A stretch of 64,000 nt of DNA, taken from positions 62,001-126,000 of the forward strand of contig JBGALE010000002.1 of assembly GCA_044223995.1 (NCBI GenBank). The letters are read 5' to 3'. The notes under the pieces were generated by a model that was given only the letters and a program-made list of their open reading frames with translations, was not told where the DNA came from and did no database searches. Source of the DNA: JACMLD01 sp044223995. GTDB lineage: Bacteria > Bacteroidota > Bacteroidia > Chitinophagales > Chitinophagaceae. This document shows, in pieces, positions 17,601 to 25,598 of this stretch (position 1 is its first letter; every line of letters begins with the position of its first letter). The translations under genes and the position numbers were made by a program.

Positions 17601-18240
17601 TTACAATTATTTTAAGCAAGGGATTCTTTTCCCTCGCGGCTTCTACCCTTCGCCATAAAATGGGATGGCACCATGCAGGATTTGCCCCTGCCACAAAAAT
17701 GCAATCCGCCAACTCCAAATCATCGTAGCTTACCGGAACACTGTCTTCACCCAAACTCATTTTATATCCTACTACAGCGCTGCTCATGCACAGGCGGCTA
17801 TTGGTATCTATATTATTACTGCCAATAAATCCTTTGATAAGTTTGTTGACAACATAATATTCTTCGGTCAAACATTGTCCCGATGCATAAAAAGCCACCG
17901 AGTCAGGTCCATACTTATCGATTAGCGTTTTAAATACAGCGGCTGTTCTTTCCAGTGCCGTATCCCAGGAAACCCGTTGCCTCGGTTGGTTTTTACCGTA
18001 CCGCATCTCCGGGTACAACAACCTGTCCGACGTATCCATGACGGTATAATGCAAATTCATTCCCTTACTGCAAAGCATGCCCCTGTTCACCGGGTGGTCT
18101 TTGTCCCCTTCCACGCGTATGCTCCCATTCTTCTCCCTGTGCACAACAATACCACAGCCTACACCACAATAACAACAGGTGGTTTTTGCAGAATCGCCCC
18201 GCGCCATCGGCTTATTAATATTATTGTTCTTTCCCGTCAA
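14677..18240 (-). CDS. Assimilatory nitrate reductase fused to NAD(P)H-FAD reductase and [2Fe-2S] domain
   Basis: This 1187-residue fusion joins three modules. The first (about 1-700) is a molybdopterin nitrate reductase of the NasA/NarB type with [4Fe-4S] ligands C22, C25, C29 and C57 and a C-terminal molydopterin-binding domain (TGRIRDQWHTMS). The second (about 718-1080) is a flavoprotein reductase with IVIVGAGAGAFG and VIIVGGGLLGIELA nucleotide-binding motifs. The last (about 1120-1170) is a BFD-like [2Fe-2S] domain (CSCAGVGEG, GCGSC). Electrons would pass from NAD(P)H through FAD and clusters to molybdenum in one cytoplasmic chain. The module order resembles separate NasA and NasB/NasC proteins joined together. 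Confidence 0.92.
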   Translation of the reverse strand: MTGKNNNINKPMARGDSAKTTCCYCGVGCGIVVHREKNGSIRVEGDKDHPVNRGMLCSKGMNLHYTVMDTSDRLLYPEMRYGKNQPRQRVSWDTALERTAAVFKTLIDKYGPDSVAFYASGQCLTEEYYVVNKLIKGFIGSNNIDTNSRLCMSSAVVGYKMSLGEDSVPVSYDDLELADCIFVAGANPAWCHPILWRRVEAAREKNPLLKIIVSDPRKTQTCSVANVHLQLNPGTDIVLHHAIGRCLIEQGDISIDFIQQHTEGFDKYAITVFERTIEEAAAICGVQEADIRLAASYIGNATGFITMWTMGLNQSVIGVNKNLSLINLNLITGQIGKPGAGPFSLTGQPNAMGGREVGGLSNLLPAHRNLANATDREEVEKFWQIPLGTINPKPGLTATEMFEALNNGKLKAIWILCTNPLISLPNVRIAEEGLKKAKFVVVQEISNKPETLQYADVVLPAASWLEKEGTMTNADRRISYLSKITNAPGEALPDTTIICRFAQKMGYSGFDYKNFSEIYAEHCALTEGTHIDISGLSYDILKQKQSVQWPYPKHANGNGTPRLFADKKFYTPSQRAIIHSVPDSNESEQPGKIFPLILTTGRIRDQWHTMSKTGKVNKLKQHISESFLEIHPGDAVHRNIQDNDLVEIFNGRGNVRVKAKYSDDIKKGVVFLPMHWGKVLNSDLSRANNLTSSRLDPQSKQPDFKFSAVQVRLYKKEKQKIVIVGAGAGAFGFIKSYRALNADDEIVVFSKENFPFYNRVLLPDYITGAQQWDHLVKMKTEEEFEYNIQMHRGVSIEKIDREQKMVTDSGGNTHSYDILLMATGSRAAMLKDVPPLEGIFTMRSRIDADRFKSHIDPAKGRVIIVGGGLLGIELAASLQEVNVEVTIIQRISRLMDRQLDPLGSQLLHEILADKGIQVYYNDEIERFLGKEVVEGVCLKSGLTIYCQAIVIAVGTVPNIEMAKASGFTCKRGVVVNEYLQTNDPSVYAVGEMAEFNGFLYGITAAAEQQAHIVAKHVSGDIAQYYSGSLLMNILKMHGTDVCSLGLAEAPDDPAYEEVVFIDKAKCYYKKCIIHHDRLVGAILIGDKTEFLEFRDLIENKTELSEKRLQLLRSGKKAEPVIGKLVCSCAGVGEGNIINRIQEGCRDLVQLCQLSGAGMGCGSCRPEVKTILDAHINVIKRAGGVEAV

Positions 18241-18307
18241 GATATTTTTTATTTACCCGGTTGTTGAAAAATATTTGTTCATTGTTTCACTTATCCCTGC
18301 CCGGCTT

Positions 18308-19624
18308 TTATACTGCTTCAAGCATACCTGTGTCCTCTGACATTACTATTACCTCTTTTTGTGCAGCCGAAAACTTTGTAACCATTACCAGTAACCCAAT
18401 AACCGCAACGCCAATACCTATATAAGTAAAAGCCTGTGCGTATGAAATACTTTTTGATTTAAACAGGAAACCCACCAGCATGGCCCCTATATTTCCACCG
18501 GCACCTACAATACCTGCCACACTACCGATAGCATCTTTGTTTACAAAAGGAACAATAGAATAGGTGGTTCCATTGGCCATTTTTAAAAACATGGCAAACA
18601 ATAACATGCTGAATATTGCCATCGGAAGGCTGCCTGACTTGGCAAATAGCGTAATGCCCAATCCTTCCATAATAAGAAAACAGGCAAGCAATAATCCCTT
18701 GCCACGAATGCCATATACTTTTCCTACTTTATCGCTGAAGATGCCACCGAGTGCACGCGCAAATAAATTCATGAAGCCAAAAATGCTGGCGAGTGCGCCT
18801 GCCATAATAATCGTTGCCTTAAAGCTGTCAACAAAATAAAGCGCTGCCACATTATCAACCGTGATTTCGATACCAAAACAGGCGGCGTAAGCCAGCGCGA
18901 GAATCCAGGTGCGGTAATCTTTCATGGCAGCCACAAAAGTTCCCTTCTTTCTTTCGCTGGTTACTCTTTGAATATCTTTATAATTTCCCGCAGGTGTATC
19001 TTTTGTGTACCTGTAATAAACAAATGCCATTATCAATAATATAACGCCGGGTACAATCATTGCATACCTCCATGAGTTGGCTTTATCAACATAACCCAGG
19101 CCCACAAACGCAGCCGCCACCAATGGCATTACCAATTGTGTTACGCCGCCACCCAGGTTTCCCCAGCCGCCTGCCACCGCGTTGGCAGTTCCTACAATAT
19201 TTGGTGCAAACATCACAGATGTATGAAACTGCGTAATAACAAATGAAGCGCCAATGATACCTATTACGAACCGGAACATCAGGAAGCTCTCATAACTATT
19301 TGCCAGCCCGATAAACATAACTGGTATCGCACCGAGCAATAACAATATGGTATAAGTCAACCGTGGCCCCAATGTATCGCATAAGCGGCCAATCAGCAAA
19401 CGCGCCAGTATGGTAGCAGATACAGATGCAATGGTAATATTTCCTATCTGTGATTTATCAAGATGCAATTGTGTTCGAACGAGGGGCATTAATGGTGCGA
19501 TTCCAAACCATCCGAAAAAACAAAAGAAAAACGTTAACCAGGTTATATGAAACGTTTTCATTTGAATCCCTTTCCCGGAAAATATATTCAGTTTATTAAG
19601 CGGTTGTTGTATGTTGGTTTGCAT
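18308..19624 (-). CDS. NarK-family nitrate/nitrite MFS transporter
   Basis: This is a 12-helix major facilitator protein (438 residues from the chosen start MQTNIQQ). Nitrate/nitrite porter features include WFGIAPLMPLVR near the first helix, the glycine-rich NAVAGGWGNLGGGVTQLVMP signature in the middle and GAGGNIGAMLVGF in the C-half. It imports nitrate across the inner membrane for the reductase encoded 67 bp downstream. An upstream in-frame ATG at 19681 would add 19 residues of poor quality and nearly touch the porin stop, so the internal start is preferred. Confidence 0.92.
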   Translation of the reverse strand: MQTNIQQPLNKLNIFSGKGIQMKTFHITWLTFFFCFFGWFGIAPLMPLVRTQLHLDKSQIGNITIASVSATILARLLIGRLCDTLGPRLTYTILLLLGAIPVMFIGLANSYESFLMFRFVIGIIGASFVITQFHTSVMFAPNIVGTANAVAGGWGNLGGGVTQLVMPLVAAAFVGLGYVDKANSWRYAMIVPGVILLIMAFVYYRYTKDTPAGNYKDIQRVTSERKKGTFVAAMKDYRTWILALAYAACFGIEITVDNVAALYFVDSFKATIIMAGALASIFGFMNLFARALGGIFSDKVGKVYGIRGKGLLLACFLIMEGLGITLFAKSGSLPMAIFSMLLFAMFLKMANGTTYSIVPFVNKDAIGSVAGIVGAGGNIGAMLVGFLFKSKSISYAQAFTYIGIGVAVIGLLVMVTKFSAAQKEVIVMSEDTGMLEAV

Positions 19625-19684
19625 ATTTGTTAGTTTAAAAATTAATAAGAGCTGCATGTACCCATGTTCAAATCTTCGCATTCC

Positions 19685-21280
19685 TTATTTGGCAGCTACG
19701 GCTTTGGAATTAAAAAAATCAGGTGTAAATTTTAACATGGCGTAAAACCATGTCCCGGTTTTCCGGTAAGCATCCGCTGCTGCATCGGTTGCAGCCTGGG
19801 CTTTTGCAAAAGGCATGTTGCTGGTAGCATTTATTAAACCATAACCTAATTCTATATTCGTAAACTTATTCATGTTATAATTCAGCAGTATATCCAGCTC
19901 AGTGCCCAATTGTTTACCCACCAGTGAGCCATCGGCCTTTCTCATATCCTTATTGAGTGAAAAGCTGTGCAGGTCTGCACCCACTGCAAATGTTTTCCCG
20001 GTATACTTCAATTTCAGGTAAGGGTTATTCAACCCTCCTGCCGGTGATCCTGTTCCTACATAGAAATAATCCATGTAGCCCCAATGCTTATGTGGTGTGC
20101 CATACAACGGATCAAATTTTTCGTCCTCAGTTGTGCCGGCATCATTGCCACTTAAAACATCATACCCTGGCGTAACACTGATTTTTCCTTTCTGGTAGGT
20201 GGCTGCTATTGTATAATGGTATGCGTGCTTCATGGTGATACCATCGCGGTTTTTACCAGATTGCGCATAATAGGCTGCCTGTATAGCAATTTTTCCAGAC
20301 CCTGCTGCCGTGCCAATTGCTGAGTTCATCATCAAACCGTAGGTAAAGCGCTTGTTGGAGCCTGAATAATCAAAAGCATCTGAAGGCCCCGCAGGGGAAA
20401 AGCGACGGCCATACACATAACCCGCCGATACACTGCCAACAGAATCTATTTTGTATTTACCAAAATTATCATTGAAGAACAAGCCGGAGAATTTCGTCTG
20501 CCCAAATTTTTTGCTGATATATACACTTGTAAAGCTTTTATAGTCCTGGTTACCGCCATTGGTAGAAGGCGGGTTGTTCCATACTGGCGTACCTGTTTTA
20601 TTACTGCTGTTGACCGCGTTCCCCGACAAAGCCAGCGGAAGGATGCCCGCTGGTGTAGGAACGAGATATCCCAAAGAATTTTTCACATAGGCGGGCACGT
20701 TAGCAGGTATGTAAGAGGTGCCGGTAACGCCGAATGCATCTGAATTCTGGTTGAATGCATACCCGATATCTACCTGCCATCCTTTGTGAACTGTCTTCAG
20801 CAGTGCCATATCATGTCTCCTGCCTTGCTGTAACCAATCCAGGTTTCCAATCAACCTAACATCATCATAACTCAATTCCTGTCTGCCAATTTTAATTGAC
20901 ATAAGGTCGAAGAATTTGAATTTTATAGAGCTGTCTGCTTTATTTGCCAATACGAGATCGGCCCAGGCTTCGTGCAGCATCAGGCGGTTACCGTCTGCAT
21001 TGGAAACGGATGATGCATCTTGTCCCCAGACCCTTACATCCTGTACGGATATTCCAATGGTAAGCCTGTCCCATTTATACCCGAAATTCAATCTTGTCCG
21101 CTGCGAAGTAAATGCCGCAGCTTTGGATCCTTTTACAACTAAATTACCCAGCCCGTTGCGAATCTCCGTTCGTGTGCGTAACTGCCCGGTTAGTGTAAAC
21201 TGCGCGCTCGCATGGATCGGGACAAAAAAACAGAGAAACAATACTGAACGGAATTGCCATTTTTTTAGTTTTTTCAGCAT
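19685..21280 (-). CDS. Alginate-export-family outer membrane channel, probably for nitrate/nitrite
   Basis: From the ATG at 21280 the product is a 531-residue outer membrane beta-barrel with a signal peptide (MLKKLKKWQF, hydrophobic core, HASAQ). It carries the family signature GRQELSYDDVRLIG, then QQGRRHD, near 150-175, and alternating aromatic strands to the C-terminus. Alginate-export-type barrels pass anionic polymers or small anions. Between NirD and NarK in one direction, it is best read as the outer membrane entry for nitrate or nitrite. The upstream ATG at 21373 would add 31 residues before the signal peptide and cover two hairpins, so it was rejected. Confidence 0.85.
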   Translation of the reverse strand: MLKKLKKWQFRSVLFLCFFVPIHASAQFTLTGQLRTRTEIRNGLGNLVVKGSKAAAFTSQRTRLNFGYKWDRLTIGISVQDVRVWGQDASSVSNADGNRLMLHEAWADLVLANKADSSIKFKFFDLMSIKIGRQELSYDDVRLIGNLDWLQQGRRHDMALLKTVHKGWQVDIGYAFNQNSDAFGVTGTSYIPANVPAYVKNSLGYLVPTPAGILPLALSGNAVNSSNKTGTPVWNNPPSTNGGNQDYKSFTSVYISKKFGQTKFSGLFFNDNFGKYKIDSVGSVSAGYVYGRRFSPAGPSDAFDYSGSNKRFTYGLMMNSAIGTAAGSGKIAIQAAYYAQSGKNRDGITMKHAYHYTIAATYQKGKISVTPGYDVLSGNDAGTTEDEKFDPLYGTPHKHWGYMDYFYVGTGSPAGGLNNPYLKLKYTGKTFAVGADLHSFSLNKDMRKADGSLVGKQLGTELDILLNYNMNKFTNIELGYGLINATSNMPFAKAQAATDAAADAYRKTGTWFYAMLKFTPDFFNSKAVAAK

Positions 21281-21324
21281 AGTTTTGATTGGTTTTAGGT
21301 TGTTTGTCAATTTAAAATCACACC

Positions 21325-21383
21325 CCCCGGTTAGACTTCCACATCGGCCGGGGTTTTTTATTTTAATACTCAACAGGAGTATT
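21325..21383 (-). promoter_or_regulatory. Two intercistronic hairpins between nirD and the channel gene
   Basis: A perfect 7-bp stem (AATACTC / GAGTATT, 5-base loop, 21365-21383) and a 6-bp GC stem (CCCCGG / CCGGGG, 17-base loop, 21325-21353) lie between the nirD stop and the porin start. On the transcribed minus strand neither ends in a U-tract, so they are not plain terminators there. The second is followed by TTTTTT on the plus strand. They may stabilise or attenuate the downstream nitrate-uptake message, which is inference. Confidence 0.4.
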
Positions 21384-21407
21384 CATATATTTTGCTGATA
21401 ATTGTTT

Positions 21408-21782
21408 TCATACAGTGTTATATACAACGGCGTCAACGCCTATGAATACGTTTCCATCTTCTACCTTTACCGGGTAGGTTTTAATACTGCAGGTATCCCC
21501 GCTTAAGCATTCACCAGTCTTTAATGAAAATGTTTTTTTGTGAAAGGGGCAAGCCACTTTTGGCTCTTCCCCCATCGCGCCAATCATTCCACGGCTCAGC
21601 GCCATTTGCTGGCGGTGCGGGCATTCATTTTGAGTAGCATACCATTCCCCGATACGTGTAAAATAAAAAAGGGCAATCTGCTGTTCTTTATACTTCACGC
21701 ATACACCACCATTTTCGGGGACATCCTCCGTCCGGCAGGCGGCAAACCATGTTTGAATTTGTTCAGTGTTGATTGTTTGCAT
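21408..21782 (-). CDS. nirD: Nitrite reductase small subunit NirD (Rieske-type)
   Basis: NirD is the small partner of the cytoplasmic NADH nitrite reductase NirBD. The 124-residue protein has the Rieske fold with both ligand pairs present, CPH near 55 and CPFH near 79, so it could bind a [2Fe-2S] cluster. Some NirD proteins have lost these ligands. The order nirB, nirD, channel, transporter, nitrate reductase on one strand suggests joint expression, but 206 bp separate it from nirB, so it may have its own promoter. Confidence 0.92.
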   Translation of the reverse strand: MQTINTEQIQTWFAACRTEDVPENGGVCVKYKEQQIALFYFTRIGEWYATQNECPHRQQMALSRGMIGAMGEEPKVACPFHKKTFSLKTGECLSGDTCSIKTYPVKVEDGNVFIGVDAVVYNTV

Positions 21783-21988
21783 AAAGGTTCTTTAATGAAT
21801 AAATCATGTCAACCGGAAATGCCCGGTCATATTTTAGTCATATAAGCAAGAAATCATGCAACTGCAGAGCTGCATTAAAATGGCAAACAATCGTTAATGG
21901 ATAGCAATCGATGAGGCCTATTTATAAAAGGAACAACTCATTTTAATAAAATGATACTGGTACTGCTTGTTTTCAAATAGCACGGATA
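21783..21988 (-). promoter_or_regulatory. nirB-nirD spacer with dyads and AATCGTTA motif
   Basis: This 206-bp spacer has no coding signal. It holds a near-perfect AT palindrome TCATTTTA-A-TAAAATGA (21938-21954) just after nirB, the octamer AATCGTTA (21889-21896) that also occurs before nirB/cobA, and a 5-bp stem ACCGG/CCGGT (21812-21827) 30 bases before nirD. The octamer may mark regulation shared with the nirB promoter region. Confidence 0.3.
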
Positions 21989-24490
21989 CTATTTCCAGTC
22001 GCTCACTTTTTTCTGTTCCCGCATGGGTTCAAATTTTACTGAAGGATCCTTCTCTTCCGGTGCATTCACAAAATGGTTAAAACGTTTCCTGATGTCAGGG
22101 TTTTCCACGGCCTCTTTCCATTCGCATTTATAATTATCCACCAGCGCCTGCATTTCACTTTCCCAAATTGCTGCCATTCCGAGGCTGTCATTGATTACTA
22201 CATTACGTAAGTAGTCAATACCTCCCTCCATTTTATTCAGCCAGGTAGCAGTCCTTGTTAGCGGGTCTGCCGTTCTTATATAAAACATCAGGAAACGATC
22301 AATATATTTAACACAGGTTTCATCGTCCAAATCAGTAGCAAGCAATACCGCATGCTGTGGTTTACTGCCACCATTGCCGCAGACAAACAAGTTCCATCCC
22401 TTTTCCGTAGCAATAATGCCAAAATCTTTGCTTTGGGCTTCAGCGCACTCGCGGATACACCCGCTAACGGCGCCTTTTATTTTGTGCGGCGAACGCAATC
22501 CCCTGTAACGTTCTTCAATACGGATAGCATAACTAACGCTGTCGTGTAGCCCAAAACGGCACCAGGTGCTTCCCACACAGCTTTTTACAGTGCGCAGTGA
22601 TTTTCCATACGCATGCCCGCTTTCAAATCCCGCGGCAATCAATTCTTCCCAAATTAATGGCAGATCATTCAGGTGTGCACCAAACATATCAATACGCTGG
22701 CCCCCTGTAATTTTTGTATAAAGATTGTATTTCTTCGCAACGGTACCAATGATGATTAATTTCTCCGGTGTAATTTCACCACCGGGAATTCTTGGCACTA
22801 CGGAGTATGTCCCTCCTTTCTGTATGTTGGCAAGAAACCGGTCATTACTGTCCTGTGCGGTGGCGTTCCCTTTTTTCAAAATCATTTCTCCCCACAAACT
22901 GGCAAGTATCGATGCAACCGGTGGCTTACACTGTTCACATCCATGGCCGGTACCGAATTTATCCAGTACTTCATCATAGGTTTTCAGTTCAAATATTTTT
23001 ACCAAATCATATAACTCCTGGCGACTATAATTAAAATGTTCGCAGAGCACATTGCGAATATATTTCCCCTGTGCTTTCATGCTGTACTGCACCAGGTCTT
23101 TTACCATCGGTACACAGCCGCCGCAGCCAGTACCTGCTTTCGTACATTTTTTAACTGCATCCACGGTTTCGCAATCCTGTGCCGTTACTGCACTGCATAT
23201 TTCTGCCTTGGTAATGCTTTCGCAACTGCATATAATCGCATCATCCGGTAAACCCTGTACACCTGCACCGGTTTCTTTTTCACCGCCGCGGGAACCAAGA
23301 ATAATATCTTCCGGGTTTGGGGGCAACACAATTTTGTTTTTACAGGTTTGCAGCAACATATTATACTGTTCCGCATCTCCTACTAAAATACCGCCCAATA
23401 ATTCCTTACCATTGTCACTGATATTAATCCGTTTGTAAATACCCATCCTGGTGTCTTCAAAAACAACGGTTCGTACATTGTCGCCGGTTGCAAACGGATC
23501 TCCAAAGCTGGCAACATCCACACCAATCAATTTCAGTTTGGTACTCATATCATAACCAGTAAATGATTTATCATCGCCGGTTAAATTTGCCGCCACTATT
23601 TCCGCCATTTCATAGCCCGGCGCCACCAAACCATAAATCATTCCTTTATACAAAGCGCATTCACCAATAGCGTATATGCTGGGATCGTTGGTTTGTAATT
23701 TTTCGTTTACAACAATACCGCCCCGCTGACCAGTTTCAAGCCCCGATTGCCTGGCCAGTTCATCCCTTGGTTTAATACCCGCCGAGATCACCAACATATC
23801 AACTTCAATACTTGTGTCATCTGTAAATTGCATCCCGGTAATACAATCATTGCCGGTAACAGCGCTTGTATTTTTACCTGTATGAATTTTTAGTCCCAGC
23901 GATTGCAGTTTGCTTACCAATATGCCCGAACCTGCATCATCTATCTGTCTTGGCATAAGCCTGGGAGCAAATTCAATCACATGTGTATCTGCAATACCAA
24001 GATCCATTAATGCTTTGGCAGCTTCCAATCCAAGTAAGCCCCCACCGATAACAGCACCTCTTTTTGCCTTGCGTGCATAAGCAGTCATCATTTCCAAATC
24101 CTCAATGGTGCGGTAAATAAATACACCATCCTTTTCAACCCCGGGAATGGCAGGTACAAATGCTGCCGACCCTGTGGCCAATATTAGAAAATCATAAGAC
24201 TGTGTTATGCCTTTGTGAGAGTGAACTGTCTTGCCAATACGGTCAATATACTTTATGGGATCTCCCAGGTGGAGGGTGATTTGGTTGGAATCATACCAAC
24301 CGGCAGGAGCCATTGAAAGCTCCGCTGCCGATTTTCCGGCAAAAAATTCACTAAGATGTACCCGGTCATAGGCTGGCCGGGGTTCTTCCCCAAAAACAGT
24401 CAGGCTGATTGATTCAAAGTTTTCCTTTTTTACAAGTTTTTCACAAAACTTGTAGCCTACCATACCATTGCCGATGACTACAATTTTCAT
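21989..24490 (-). CDS. nirB: Nitrite reductase [NAD(P)H] large subunit NirB
   Basis: NirB reduces nitrite to ammonium with six electrons from NAD(P)H. The 833-residue protein has normal length and order: FAD/NAD reductase (VVIGNGMVGYKF at the start, AVIGGGLLGLEAA near 147), a BFD-like [2Fe-2S] domain (CSCESITKAEIC near 418, GCGGC), and a siroheme/[4Fe-4S] domain with the ligand set C-x5-C (SCVGSTWC near 633) and C-x3-C (GCIREC near 676). Siroheme would come from the SUMT enzyme encoded divergently 186 bp away. The start MKIVVIGNG is unambiguous. Confidence 0.96.
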   Translation of the reverse strand: MKIVVIGNGMVGYKFCEKLVKKENFESISLTVFGEEPRPAYDRVHLSEFFAGKSAAELSMAPAGWYDSNQITLHLGDPIKYIDRIGKTVHSHKGITQSYDFLILATGSAAFVPAIPGVEKDGVFIYRTIEDLEMMTAYARKAKRGAVIGGGLLGLEAAKALMDLGIADTHVIEFAPRLMPRQIDDAGSGILVSKLQSLGLKIHTGKNTSAVTGNDCITGMQFTDDTSIEVDMLVISAGIKPRDELARQSGLETGQRGGIVVNEKLQTNDPSIYAIGECALYKGMIYGLVAPGYEMAEIVAANLTGDDKSFTGYDMSTKLKLIGVDVASFGDPFATGDNVRTVVFEDTRMGIYKRINISDNGKELLGGILVGDAEQYNMLLQTCKNKIVLPPNPEDIILGSRGGEKETGAGVQGLPDDAIICSCESITKAEICSAVTAQDCETVDAVKKCTKAGTGCGGCVPMVKDLVQYSMKAQGKYIRNVLCEHFNYSRQELYDLVKIFELKTYDEVLDKFGTGHGCEQCKPPVASILASLWGEMILKKGNATAQDSNDRFLANIQKGGTYSVVPRIPGGEITPEKLIIIGTVAKKYNLYTKITGGQRIDMFGAHLNDLPLIWEELIAAGFESGHAYGKSLRTVKSCVGSTWCRFGLHDSVSYAIRIEERYRGLRSPHKIKGAVSGCIRECAEAQSKDFGIIATEKGWNLFVCGNGGSKPQHAVLLATDLDDETCVKYIDRFLMFYIRTADPLTRTATWLNKMEGGIDYLRNVVINDSLGMAAIWESEMQALVDNYKCEWKEAVENPDIRKRFNHFVNAPEEKDPSVKFEPMREQKKVSDWK

Positions 24491-24676
24491 AACAAGTGAT
24501 TTTCGCAGTGAAATAGTCAGGCAATCGTTATATTACGATATATTTTATATAATATTTACGGATCAAAGTAACAAAATATCGATCGTTAAATATTGTATAT
24601 ATCATAAAAATATTGCAAAAACATTAAATTTGAAAAGAATCCTTGCATTTATTTTATATATAATTTTTTATAATTT
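24491..24676. promoter_or_regulatory. Divergent nirB / SUMT control region
   Basis: This 186-bp, very AT-rich region lies between the divergent starts of nirB and the SUMT gene. It contains a dyad ATCGT-N6-ACGAT (24524-24539) and a second ATCGTTA (24582-24588); the same heptamer lies before nirD. On the minus strand TTACTTTG, one base off the Bacteroidota -7 box, could drive nirB. On the plus strand TTTG followed 17 bases later by TATTTTAT could drive SUMT with a very short leader. Binding of the nearby FNR-like regulator is a reasonable guess, not shown. Confidence 0.45.
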
Positions 24677-25456
24677 ATGAAATCAATACTGAGCTTGGTA
24701 GGGGCGGGTCCGGGTGATCCGGAACTAATTACGCTAAAAGCAGTGAAGGTTTTAGCGAGTGCAGATGTCATTTTGTACGATGCACTTGTCAATGAGGTGC
24801 TGCTGGAGCACGCCCCCCGAGCCATAAAAGTTTTTGTGGGGAAACGGTTTGGATGCCATGCCCTGTCACAGCAGGAAATCAATAACCTGATTATTGAGTA
24901 TGCCTGCTCCTATAAAAGGATTGTCAGGCTAAAAGGTGGTGATCCTTTTGTATTTGGCAGGGCACAGGAAGAAATTGAAGTGGCCCACCTTGCAGGGATT
25001 GATGTAGAAGTGATTCCGGGTATATCAAGTGCACTGGCTGTTCCCGCATCGAAAATGATACCGCTCACCTGCAGGGGAATTAATGAAAGCTTTTGGGTAA
25101 CAACGGGAACGACACAATCTGGGGATATTTCCCCGGATATTGCCATCGCTGCCGGTAGTTCAGCGACCATCATTATATTAATGGCTATGAGCAAGCTTGA
25201 ATCTATCATGGAAATATTTTCCCGCTGCGGCAGGGCCGAAACACCTGTTGCAATTATACAGGAAGGAACCACAAAAAATGAGAAATCTGTTTTTGGGAGC
25301 GTAAAGGACATTGTCTATCGCGCACAGTATGCCGGTCTTTCCAATCCGGCGATCATAATCATCGGGGAAGTAGTAAACCTGCATGCAGCACTTAACAGTA
25401 TCCCGTCAGGAAATCAATTCAGCGGCCGTTATTTAAAAGACACAGACAAACCGTAG
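24677..25456 (+). CDS. cobA: Uroporphyrinogen-III C-methyltransferase (SUMT)
   Basis: SUMT methylates uroporphyrinogen III twice with SAM to give precorrin-2, the siroheme precursor needed by NirB. The 259-residue protein has the signatures LVGAGPGDPELITLKAV (6-22), VRLKGGDPFVFGR near 81-93 and VEVIPGISSALAVPA near 111-125. It has only the methyltransferase domain; the dehydrogenase/chelatase part found in CysG is missing and must be encoded elsewhere. It is divergent from nirB and 142 bp upstream of the regulator gene. Confidence 0.95.
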   Translation: MKSILSLVGAGPGDPELITLKAVKVLASADVILYDALVNEVLLEHAPRAIKVFVGKRFGCHALSQQEINNLIIEYACSYKRIVRLKGGDPFVFGRAQEEIEVAHLAGIDVEVIPGISSALAVPASKMIPLTCRGINESFWVTTGTTQSGDISPDIAIAAGSSATIIILMAMSKLESIMEIFSRCGRAETPVAIIQEGTTKNEKSVFGSVKDIVYRAQYAGLSNPAIIIIGEVVNLHAALNSIPSGNQFSGRYLKDTDKP

Positions 25457-25563
25457 CCACATTTACTGGTAAAGAAGTATCACAGGCTGGTTCATTGTAC
25501 GCTCTTCGTCCGGCGAGTCTCTTCCAATAAGTTTTTATGCAGTATACTTGCAATGGATTAACA

Positions 25564-25577
25564 CCACTGTTCAGTGG
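25564..25577. promoter_or_regulatory. 14-bp dyad upstream of the FNR-like gene
   Basis: CCACTG-TT-CAGTGG is a 6+6 bp inverted repeat ending 21 bases before the regulator start. It could be an operator (autoregulation) or a small RNA hairpin at the 5' end of the message. It does not resemble the E. coli FNR site TTGAT-N4-ATCAA. Confidence 0.3.
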
Positions 25578-25598
25578 CAGGCATTTTATCATTGTGAT

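Noticed and set aside
24541..24676. Canonical FNR site TTGAT-N4-ATCAA between nirB and SUMT
   Set aside because: Only a single half-site (GATCAA) is present.
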